Positions 34,162-41,601 of a stretch of 43,379 bases of DNA are shown piece by piece; position 1 is the stretch's first letter; each line of letters opens with the position of its first letter. The DNA is taken from the NCBI GenBank assembly GCA_938084555.1, contig CALKFR010000011.1, forward strand, positions 1 to 43,379. The letters are read 5' to 3'. The translations under genes and the position numbers were made by a program. The DNA comes from an uncultured Flavobacteriaceae bacterium. GTDB lineage: Bacteria > Bacteroidota > Bacteroidia > Flavobacteriales > Flavobacteriaceae. The notes beneath the pieces were generated by a model, which was given only the letters and a program-made list of their open reading frames with translations, made no database searches and was not told where the DNA came from.

Positions 34162-35220
34162 ATGAAATCTATAAAAGCATCAACTTACTTTGTTCATTTT
34201 AAAAATAAAGGGTATGAGGAATTAAATGCTCTACTCATAAAGAAAAATTATTCTTCAATTTTTATTTTAGTTGATGAAAACACTTTAGAGCATTGTTATC
34301 CTTCGTTTATTGAAACATTAGAGACAAAAAAAAGAATAGAAGTTATTGAAATTGAATCAGGAGAAATTTATAAAAATTTAGACACCTGCGATGGAGTTTG
34401 GAATGCACTTACAGAATTAAGTGCAGATAGAAATAGTTTATTAATTACTTTAGGTGGGGGCGTAATCACTGATTTAGGTGGTTTTGTAGCTTCCACATTT
34501 AAAAGGGGAATTGATTTTGTTAATATTCCTACAACATTATTAAGTATGGTAGATGCTTCTGTTGGTGGGAAAACCGGTGTAGATCTAGGAAATTTAAAAA
34601 ATCAAATAGGTTTATTTTCAAATCCTGAAATTGTAATCATAGATCAAAACTATTTGACTACACTTGAAGAAAGGGAGATTCGATCTGGAATGGCTGAGAT
34701 AATTAAATATAGTCTAACTTTCGATATTAAATTATTAAACTCAATAAAAAACTTTGACCTATCAAATATTGATTCTCTAATTCACAAATCGATTGAAATT
34801 AAAAATCAAATAGTTTTAAAAGATCCTAAAGAAAATGGGTTGCGTAAAGTTTTAAATTATGGTCATACTCTAGGACACGCAATAGAATCATACTTTCTAG
34901 AGTCTGAGGATAAAAACAACTTAAGTCATGGGGAAGCCATCGCTATAGGAATGGTATGTGAAACCTACTTATCTCACAAAGTTTTAAATCTTCCTTATGA
35001 AAAATTAAAAAGTGTTAAAGACTTAATAGAAAGTATATATCCTAAAATTAGTATTAAAAAAGAAGACCTAAAGAGTATATTTAACTTATTAAAGCACGAT
35101 AAGAAAAATAGTAATGGACAGATAAATTTTGTTTTATTAAATGATTTTGAAGATTTTAAACTTGATTGTAAAATAAGCAATAGATTGTTAGAGGATAGTA
35201 TTCATTTTTATAACTCTTAA
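34162..35220 (+). CDS. aroB: 3-dehydroquinate synthase
   Basis: AroB cyclises DAHP to 3-dehydroquinate, the second shikimate step, using NAD+ and a divalent metal. The 352-residue protein has the glycine motif TLGGGVITDLGGFVASTFKR, IPTTLLSMVDASVGGKTGVD, and the metal ligands Glu (GMAEIIKYSL) and two His (NYGHTLGHAIE and LSHGEAIAIGM). Length is typical. The stop overlaps the stop of bshA by 4 bases in a tail-to-tail arrangement. Confidence 0.95.
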   Translation: MKSIKASTYFVHFKNKGYEELNALLIKKNYSSIFILVDENTLEHCYPSFIETLETKKRIEVIEIESGEIYKNLDTCDGVWNALTELSADRNSLLITLGGGVITDLGGFVASTFKRGIDFVNIPTTLLSMVDASVGGKTGVDLGNLKNQIGLFSNPEIVIIDQNYLTTLEEREIRSGMAEIIKYSLTFDIKLLNSIKNFDLSNIDSLIHKSIEIKNQIVLKDPKENGLRKVLNYGHTLGHAIESYFLESEDKNNLSHGEAIAIGMVCETYLSHKVLNLPYEKLKSVKDLIESIYPKISIKKEDLKSIFNLLKHDKKNSNGQINFVLLNDFEDFKLDCKISNRLLEDSIHFYNS

Positions 35221-36350
35221 AGCACTTTTTCAAGAACGGAACTATAAATATTCTCGTAGATAGGTAATATATTCTCTAAACTAAACTGTTTTGTATGATC
35301 TTTAGCATTTGATTTAAAACGTAATAAGGTAGAATCGTCTTTTAAAATACTTATAGCATTTCTTGCCATATCCTCAACATCACCTAGGTTACTTAGATAG
35401 CCAGTTACACCATCAACATTTACCTCAGGCAATCCCCCAGTATTTGTAGATATAACAGCTGTTTTTGCAGCCATGGCCTCAAGGGCAGACAATCCAAAAC
35501 TTTCACTTTTAGAAGGTAATAAAAAAACATCTGTATAGCATAATATTTTCGCTATTTCATTACTATTTCCTAAAAAAATCACACTGTCTGAGATTCCTAA
35601 TTTTTTTACCAATAACTCTGCTTTTCTTTTTTCAGGACCCTCACCTACCATTAAAAGTTTTGATGAAATTACTTTTTTAACAGCATAGAATATTCTAATA
35701 ACATCTTCTATACGTTTTACCGGTCTAAAATTTGAAATATGAGTTAAAATTCGTTCATCAGGTTTTGCAACTGCTATTCTTTGACATTCATTTAGAGATT
35801 CTCGATCATATTTATCTGTATCAATAAAATTATGAACTACTTTAATTTCATTGGTAATTTCGAAGAGTCTTAAAGTATCTTGTCTTAAACTTTCAGAAAC
35901 TGAAGTTACCACATCAGAATTATTAATACTAAATTCTACAGCTGTCTTGTAGGTTGGATGACTTCCTACAAGAGTAATATCAGTTCCGTGAAGAGTAGTT
36001 ACTACTCTGATGTCTATACCCTTTTCTTTTAGCATCATCTTGGCCATGTAAGCTGCATAAGCGTGAGGGATTGCATAATGAACATGTAGGATCTCTAATT
36101 TGTATTTGGATACAACCTCTACTAATTTTGTAGACAATGCTAGCTCGTAGGGTTGATATTGAAATAATGGATATTCTTCAATTAAAACTTCGTGAAAATG
36201 TAAATCGTGTGAAATAAAATCTAAACGAACAGGTTGATTATAGGTTACAAAATGAACCTCATGTCCTTTATTAGCAAGAGCCATTCCTAATTCTGTGGCT
36301 AGTACACCACTTCCCCCAAATGTTGGATAACAAACAATACCAATTCGCAT
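35217..36350 (-). CDS. bshA: N-acetyl-alpha-D-glucosaminyl L-malate synthase BshA
   Basis: BshA joins UDP-GlcNAc to L-malate, the first step of bacillithiol synthesis. The 377-residue protein is a GT4 retaining glycosyltransferase: N-terminal GIVCYPTFGGSGVLATELG (BshA signature), HVHYAIPHAYAAYMAK, TTLHGTDITLVGSHP, then the donor-binding half with LTHISNFRPVKR, FLLPSKSESFGLSALEAMA and the E-x7-E motif within it. These match BshA rather than generic GT4 enzymes. bshB1 is about 17 kb away in this window. The gene converges on aroB with a 4-base overlap and has no separate terminator there. Confidence 0.93.
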   Translation of the reverse strand: MRIGIVCYPTFGGSGVLATELGMALANKGHEVHFVTYNQPVRLDFISHDLHFHEVLIEEYPLFQYQPYELALSTKLVEVVSKYKLEILHVHYAIPHAYAAYMAKMMLKEKGIDIRVVTTLHGTDITLVGSHPTYKTAVEFSINNSDVVTSVSESLRQDTLRLFEITNEIKVVHNFIDTDKYDRESLNECQRIAVAKPDERILTHISNFRPVKRIEDVIRIFYAVKKVISSKLLMVGEGPEKRKAELLVKKLGISDSVIFLGNSNEIAKILCYTDVFLLPSKSESFGLSALEAMAAKTAVISTNTGGLPEVNVDGVTGYLSNLGDVEDMARNAISILKDDSTLLRFKSNAKDHTKQFSLENILPIYENIYSSVLEKVL

Positions 36351-36441
36351 TTCATAAAATTTTATCTACATTGGTAAAGATAGTTTTTTACATCCTTTGA
36401 ATTCTAAATAAAACCTTAAAAAAGTTAAGTTAAGAGATAAA

Positions 36442-36470
36442 AAAAACCTATTGAATATCAATAGGTTTTT
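36442..36470 (-). terminator. Terminator of the transketolase N-half gene
   Basis: A perfect 13-bp stem AAAAACCTATTGA (36442-36454) / TCAATAGGTTTTT (36458-36470) with loop ATA, directly after the minus-strand gene ending at 36491. It shows that no C-half gene follows on this transcript. Confidence 0.88.
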
Positions 36471-36490
36471 AATTTTGTTAGTTTCTATAG

Positions 36491-37336
36491 TTAGTAATCT
36501 CCGAGTGTTACTGGATTTTGATTTAGAGCATCAGCCAATTGATCATCATTGGGTGCTTTCCCATGCCAAGCATGAGTATGCATCATAAAGTCTATACCAT
36601 TACCCATCTCTGTATGCAATAATATACAAACTGGTTTACCTTTTCCTGTTTTAGATTTTGCCTCAGATAGTCCATAGATAATAGCTTCAATATCATTTCC
36701 ATTTTTTACTTCTACAACATCCCACCCAAAAGCTTCAAATTTTGCTCTTATGCTACCCATGGGTAAAACATCATCTGTTGCTCCGTCAATTTGTTTTCCA
36801 TTAAGGTCTACTGTAGAAATTATATTGTCAATTTTTTTTGCAGAGGCATACATTGCAGATTCCCAAATTTGGCCTTCTTGAAGCTCTCCATCACCATGTA
36901 AAGTATAAATAATTTTATGATCACCATTTAATTTTTTGGCTTCGGCTGCACCTAAGGCTACAGACATTCCTTGACCTAAAGATCCTGATGCCACTCGAAT
37001 TCCAGGTAAACCTTCGTGTGTAGTTGGATGGCCTTGCAACCTTGTATTCATTTTTCTAAAAGTAGCTAATTCCTCAATAGGAAAAAAACCACTTCTAGCG
37101 AGTACACTGTAATAAACTGGAGAAATATGACCATTGGATAGAAAAAAAAGATTTTCATTTTCTCCATTCATTTTAAAATCAGTGGAGTAATCCAATACTT
37201 CTTGGTAAAGAACAGTAAAAAACTCTGCACATCCTAATGATCCACCGGGATGACCGGAATTTACAGCGTGAACCATTCTTAAAATATCTCTTCTTACTTG
37301 TTGTGTAAAATCTTGTAATTCTTGTGTAGTAGCCAT
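36491..37336 (-). CDS. Transketolase, N-terminal subunit
   Basis: The 281-residue protein equals the thiamine-diphosphate-binding (PP) half of transketolase: MVHAVNSGHPGGSLGCAEF, GRMN-type FRKMNTRLQGHPT, SGSLGQGMSVALGAA, and the diphosphate motif HGDGELQEGQIWESAMYA ending VDLNGKQIDG. The pyrimidine-binding and C-terminal domains are absent. Split transketolases are normally encoded by adjacent genes, but here a terminator follows at once and the upstream gene is unrelated, so the partner must lie elsewhere. Its role is the non-oxidative pentose-phosphate path, with partner required. A promoter lies at 37354-37384. Confidence 0.92.
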   Translation of the reverse strand: MATTQELQDFTQQVRRDILRMVHAVNSGHPGGSLGCAEFFTVLYQEVLDYSTDFKMNGENENLFFLSNGHISPVYYSVLARSGFFPIEELATFRKMNTRLQGHPTTHEGLPGIRVASGSLGQGMSVALGAAEAKKLNGDHKIIYTLHGDGELQEGQIWESAMYASAKKIDNIISTVDLNGKQIDGATDDVLPMGSIRAKFEAFGWDVVEVKNGNDIEAIIYGLSEAKSKTGKGKPVCILLHTEMGNGIDFMMHTHAWHGKAPNDDQLADALNQNPVTLGDY

Positions 37337-37353
37337 TAAAATATGTTTGTTGA

Positions 37354-37384
37354 CAAAAGTAATTTTTTAAAAAACAATTGACAA
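37354..37384 (-). promoter_or_regulatory. Bacteroidota sigma-A-type promoter for transketolase N-half
   Basis: Minus strand: TTG (complement of 37382-37384), 20-nt spacer, TACTTTTG (complement of 37354-37361), 18 nt before the start at 37336. Confidence 0.6.
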
Positions 37385-37419
37385 GGTTTATTTTGATACA
37401 AAATTAACAAGGTTATTAA

Positions 37420-38718
37420 CTATGTCTTTTGTTTTTTCTTTTTTGCTGCTGGAAATAAAACATTATTCAGTATTAAACGGTACCCCGGAGATGACGGATG
37501 TAGATCTAATTCTGTTTTAGGATCTCCCACTCTATGAGTATAATCTTCAGGATCATGACCACCATAAAAAGTAAACATTCCTTTTCCTCTTGTTCCATGA
37601 ATGTATTTTGCTTCTCTATTTGTTCTATTTTCTCCCAGTACTAGAACATTTGATTTAATGGTGCTCCTATCAAAGGAAGTTGTTTGCCCCATAAAACCCT
37701 TAACTAATTGAGTATGATTTTGAGTTAGCATAGTTGGAACTGGGTCCCATTTTGCTGAAAACTCAATTAATGAAAAATAATCTGATGTTTTTGGAATTAA
37801 ACGCTTTCGAGTCATATCTATAGAAGAAAATTCATAAGTAGTAGGATTTCTAATTAAGTTAAAATCTTTGAATGCAAATGTTTTATTAAAATTAATTTTA
37901 GTTTGATAATTAGTTTCTGATGGATCTCCATCAAACATAGATTCTACTATGTCTACTCCTTCAGCCGCCAAAGCTATATCAAAACTATCTGTAGCAGAAC
38001 ACATCGCAAACATAAATCCACCACTCATTACATAATCTCTTAATTTAAGACTAACAGCTAATTTAAGCTGAGACACCTTTTCATAACCTAAACTTTTCGC
38101 AGATTTTTCTGAAATTATTTTACTATTTACATACCATGGAGCTGTTCTGAAAGCCCCGTAAAAACGACCATATTGTCCTGTGAAATCTTCATGATGAAGA
38201 TGAACCCATTCATATAATAACAATTCATCATTCAAAACCTCATAATCGTAAACAATTTCAAATGGAATTTCAGCATAAGTTAATACCATTGTAACTGCGT
38301 CATCCCAAGGCATTTTATCTTTGGGTGAATACACTGCAATTTTTGGGGCTTTTTCTAAAGTTACTGCTTCTTGATTTTTTGATGGCGAGGAAATATCCTG
38401 TAAAATTAATTCCGCTTTTGTATCAGAAATTAATTGGTAAGAAACCCCACGAATTTTACATTCAGCTTCAATTAAAGTATTGTTTTCAATTAGAAAAGCA
38501 CCTCCATCATAATTTAATAACCATTTGGCTTTTAATCCAGATTGTAATGAAAGATAAACAATTCCATAGGCCTTAAGATGATTCTTTTGCATCTCATTAT
38601 TCATCGGAATATATACAAAAGAAGCCCAAATTGATTTTGATACAAATAAAAATACAAAAGCTAAAGCAAATTTTTTTAATATAAAATTTCTATTGATTAT
38701 GATTTTAAAAAGGAACAT
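37420..38718 (-). CDS. Secreted protein of the flavobacterial 'asparagine synthetase B' group (glutamine-amidotransferase-like)
   Basis: Homologues are often labelled asparagine synthetase B, but nothing of AsnB is visible: no N-terminal catalytic Cys and no PP-loop. Instead there is an N-terminal signal-like hydrophobic segment (FALAFVFLFVSKSIWA), a YIPMNNEMQKNHLKAYG start, and a central region (KIAVYSPKDKMPWDDAVTMV ... YVMSGGFMFAMCSATDSF) that looks like a class-I glutamine-amidotransferase/DJ-1-like flavodoxin fold with a cysteine at the nucleophile elbow (MCSATD). The C-terminus carries HGTRGKGMFTFYGGHDPEDY. Starts at 38718, 38721 and 38736 all lie inside the dnaB 3' end; 38718 is a choice by signal-peptide length. 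Role unknown; probably periplasmic. Co-transcribed with dnaB. Confidence 0.72.
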   Translation of the reverse strand: MFLFKIIINRNFILKKFALAFVFLFVSKSIWASFVYIPMNNEMQKNHLKAYGIVYLSLQSGLKAKWLLNYDGGAFLIENNTLIEAECKIRGVSYQLISDTKAELILQDISSPSKNQEAVTLEKAPKIAVYSPKDKMPWDDAVTMVLTYAEIPFEIVYDYEVLNDELLLYEWVHLHHEDFTGQYGRFYGAFRTAPWYVNSKIISEKSAKSLGYEKVSQLKLAVSLKLRDYVMSGGFMFAMCSATDSFDIALAAEGVDIVESMFDGDPSETNYQTKINFNKTFAFKDFNLIRNPTTYEFSSIDMTRKRLIPKTSDYFSLIEFSAKWDPVPTMLTQNHTQLVKGFMGQTTSFDRSTIKSNVLVLGENRTNREAKYIHGTRGKGMFTFYGGHDPEDYTHRVGDPKTELDLHPSSPGYRLILNNVLFPAAKKKKQKT

Positions 38719-40228
38719 CATCTTCATCAATTTCAAAAGCGTCTTTAGGTTCTATTCGTGTATCTGGAAAAACATCTTCAGTAAAGTCTGTATTCATGCT
38801 AGACTGAAATTCACTGCTAAAGCCTTCATCTAAATCTGAAAATTTTGCTAAATGTCCAGTAAATTTTAAGCGAATATTATCTAATCCTCCATTTCTGTGT
38901 TTTGCGATGATAAATTCACCCTGACCTTCACAAGGTGTATGTTCATCGTCATCCCATTCTGTCATTCCATAATATTCGGGTCGAAAGATAAAAGAAACAA
39001 TATCAGCATCTTGTTCTATAGCTCCAGATTCACGTAAATCTGACAATAAAGGTCTTTTACTTCCACCTCTAGTTTCTACAGCTCTAGATAATTGAGAAAG
39101 GGCTATTACAGGAACTTCTAATTCTTTTGCTAAAGCTTTTAAATTTCTGGAAATCATAGAAATTTCTTGTTCTCGGTTTCCACCTCCCTTAGTGTTGTTT
39201 CCTGCAGTCATTAATTGCAAATAATCTATCACTATTATTCTTACATTGTGTTGTGATACTAATCTCCTTGCTTTTGCTCGCAAATCAAAAATTGATAATG
39301 AAGGTGTGTCATCTATAAAAATTGGGGCATCAGATAATCGTTTTACTTTAACATTTAACTGCTCCCATTCGTGAGGTTCTAAATTCCCTTTACGAAGCTT
39401 TTCTGAAGTTAGTCCGGTTTCTGAAGATATCATCCTGGTAATTAATTGTACAGATGACATCTCTAATGAAAATACCGCGACAGCATGATTAAAGTCAATT
39501 GCCATGTTTTTTGCCATGGAAATAACAAAAGCTGTTTTACCCATTCCAGGACGAGCTGCAATTATGATTAAATCTGAGGGCTGCCAACCTGAAGTAATCG
39601 CATCTAGCTTAGTGAAACCAGTGGCCAAACCACTCATGCCCTCTTTGTTGGAAATTTCCTGAATCTTTGTCAAAGCTTGCTTGACTAGATCACTAGCTCC
39701 CTCAGAACTTTTCTTTAAGTTCCCTTGAGTTACTTCAAATAATTTTGCTTCTGCATTATCTAATAAATCAAATACATCTGCAGTCTCATCATAAGCATTC
39801 TCAATGATATCACTTGAGATAGTAATCAGTCTTCTTTGAATATATTTTTGAAGTATTATTCTAGCGTGAAATTCTATATGGGCAGAAGATGCTACTTTTT
39901 GTGTTAATCTGATTAAATGAAAATCACCTCCAACTAAATCAAGTTTTCCGTTTTTTCTTAGAGCATTAGAGACCGTTAATAAATCTATTGGTTTAGACTC
40001 TTGAAAAAGATCATAAATAACACTATAAATCTCCTGATGTTTCAATTCATAAAATGCATCTGGATGTAAAATATCAATTACGTCGTCAATCCCTTTTTTA
40101 TCAATCATCATTGCACCTATCACAGCCTCTTCTAAATCAACAGCTTGAGGTGGTATTTTACCTTTTTCCAAACTAATAATCTTAGATTTATCTACTTTTC
40201 TTCCACTAAATGATTGTGTTTTTTCCAT
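38705..40228 (-). CDS. dnaB: Replicative DNA helicase
   Basis: DnaB unwinds DNA ahead of the replication fork as a hexamer. The 507-residue protein has the N-terminal helical domain (PPQAVDLEEAVIGAMMIDKK), a linker, and the RecA-like ATPase with Walker A IIAARPGMGKTAFVIS, Walker B VRIIVIDYLQLM, and the sensor region ISRNLKALAKELEVPVIALS followed by LSDLRESGAIEQDAD. No intein is present, as the Walker A and DYLQLM regions are uninterrupted. The C-terminal Asp/Glu tail (EIDEDDVPF) is common in the class. The secreted 'AsnB' gene overlaps its 3' end. A partial -7 box (TACATTTG) lies at 40234-40241. Confidence 0.96.
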   Translation of the reverse strand: MEKTQSFSGRKVDKSKIISLEKGKIPPQAVDLEEAVIGAMMIDKKGIDDVIDILHPDAFYELKHQEIYSVIYDLFQESKPIDLLTVSNALRKNGKLDLVGGDFHLIRLTQKVASSAHIEFHARIILQKYIQRRLITISSDIIENAYDETADVFDLLDNAEAKLFEVTQGNLKKSSEGASDLVKQALTKIQEISNKEGMSGLATGFTKLDAITSGWQPSDLIIIAARPGMGKTAFVISMAKNMAIDFNHAVAVFSLEMSSVQLITRMISSETGLTSEKLRKGNLEPHEWEQLNVKVKRLSDAPIFIDDTPSLSIFDLRAKARRLVSQHNVRIIVIDYLQLMTAGNNTKGGGNREQEISMISRNLKALAKELEVPVIALSQLSRAVETRGGSKRPLLSDLRESGAIEQDADIVSFIFRPEYYGMTEWDDDEHTPCEGQGEFIIAKHRNGGLDNIRLKFTGHLAKFSDLDEGFSSEFQSSMNTDFTEDVFPDTRIEPKDAFEIDEDDVPF

Positions 40229-40233
40229 AGTAA

Positions 40234-40241
40234 CAAATGTA
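40234..40241 (-). promoter_or_regulatory. Possible -7 box for dnaB
   Basis: TACATTTG on the minus strand, 5 nt before the dnaB ATG, matches TAnnTTTG. It would give an almost leaderless transcript, and no TTG lies at the right distance. Confidence 0.3.
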
Positions 40242-40370
40242 TATTTTTACAAGCAAATGTTGTTTCTCTTATTGCTTTTTATTTTTACACAAGATTTGTT
40301 AACCAAATTGTTATTATCATGTTAACAAAGTATAAAGTTCTACAATTCTTTCTGTATTTTTACCATTGTA

Positions 40371-41447
40371 ATGATAAAAAAAAGAAATATTTATCTGACC
40401 TTTTTTTTAGGAGTTCAAATGCTATTTATGAAATGGATTGAATTCAATCCCTCTTTTGTTGAAAATTATTATTCAAGAGGAATATATCCTTACATAAGCT
40501 CTCTTTTAAGACTTTTATTTGGATGGATTCCATTTTCTTTTGGAGATCTTATTATTTTATTATTTAGTTTGTACCTAATTTATATCATCTATAAAATTGT
40601 TTCTACACGATTTATAAATATGTTATCTAAAATTTTTGAGATTACTGCCTTTATCTCAATAATTTATTTCTTGTTTTATTTGCTTTGGGGGTTAAATTAT
40701 TTTAGGGAACCTTTAAATAAAAATCTAAAGTATAAAACTACTTCATACAGTGATGAAGAATTAGTAGACCTCACTAAATATTTAGTTTTTAAACTGAATG
40801 AATCTCATTTAATGATTACAAAATCAGATTCATTAAATGTGATTGTGCCTCACTCAAATCATGATATTTATATACTTGCTAAAGAGGGATATAAAAAATT
40901 AGCTGACAATAATTCTTTATTTACTTACAAATATTTAAGAGCAAAAAATTCACTAATTAGTGTTTTTCAATCGTATAACGGAACATCAGGTTATTTAAAT
41001 CCATTTACCGGAGAAGCTCAAGTAAATAGATTAATACCAAAAACCATTTTACCAACAACTACAACTCACGAAATGGCTCATCAAATTGGTTTTGCTGCTG
41101 AGAACGAAGCAAATTTCGTTGGTTTTTTAGCTGCCTTGTCTAATAATGATCCTTACTTTAAGTATTCAGCCTATAGAATGGCTACTAGATACGCCATCTT
41201 TGAATTATATAAAAGAGATAAAGATTCTTTTGAAATAATTTATAAATCTTTAAATCAAGGAATTTTAACTGACTTTAAGTCGTCAACTGATTTCTGGAAT
41301 TCTTACAAAAACCCTTTTGAACCTATGGTAAAAAAAGGTTACAATGCTTATTTAAAATCTAACAAACAAACCAATGGCATTAATTCCTACAACTATGTGG
41401 TAGATTTATTAATTAGTTATTTCAAAACACCCCACAATAAAATATAA
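40371..41447 (+). CDS. DUF3810 membrane protein with HExxH motif
   Basis: The 358-residue protein has about three hydrophobic segments in the first ~110 residues (around 8-22, 55-78 and 90-108) and a large C-terminal domain. That domain contains HEMAH at 233-237, with Glu244/Glu246 in the following helix, a gluzincin-type zinc peptidase pattern. SGYLNPFTGEAQVNRLIP lies just before it. DUF3810 is a family of Bacteroidota and Firmicutes without a tested activity that I know of; zinc protease activity on the outer face of the membrane is an inference. Gene is divergent from dnaB and 154 nt upstream of an amidohydrolase gene. Confidence 0.88.
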   Translation: MIKKRNIYLTFFLGVQMLFMKWIEFNPSFVENYYSRGIYPYISSLLRLLFGWIPFSFGDLIILLFSLYLIYIIYKIVSTRFINMLSKIFEITAFISIIYFLFYLLWGLNYFREPLNKNLKYKTTSYSDEELVDLTKYLVFKLNESHLMITKSDSLNVIVPHSNHDIYILAKEGYKKLADNNSLFTYKYLRAKNSLISVFQSYNGTSGYLNPFTGEAQVNRLIPKTILPTTTTHEMAHQIGFAAENEANFVGFLAALSNNDPYFKYSAYRMATRYAIFELYKRDKDSFEIIYKSLNQGILTDFKSSTDFWNSYKNPFEPMVKKGYNAYLKSNKQTNGINSYNYVVDLLISYFKTPHNKI

Positions 41448-41601
41448 TTGATTGATTTTATAACTCTTCAGACCACCTTATAAAAGTTTTTATTCACACA
41501 ATTATATCTTTTTTCTGCTCACAAAGTTTTGTTAAAAACAAATAGAAACGCACATTAAGTATATTCTTTTCAATAGATTAACAAATTAAAACACTAATTG
41601 A

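Noticed and set aside
40214-40441. 75-residue plus-strand ORF across the dnaB-DUF3810 gap
   Set aside because: It overlaps both real starts, has low-complexity content and no recognisable domain; DUF3810 uses another frame from 40371.
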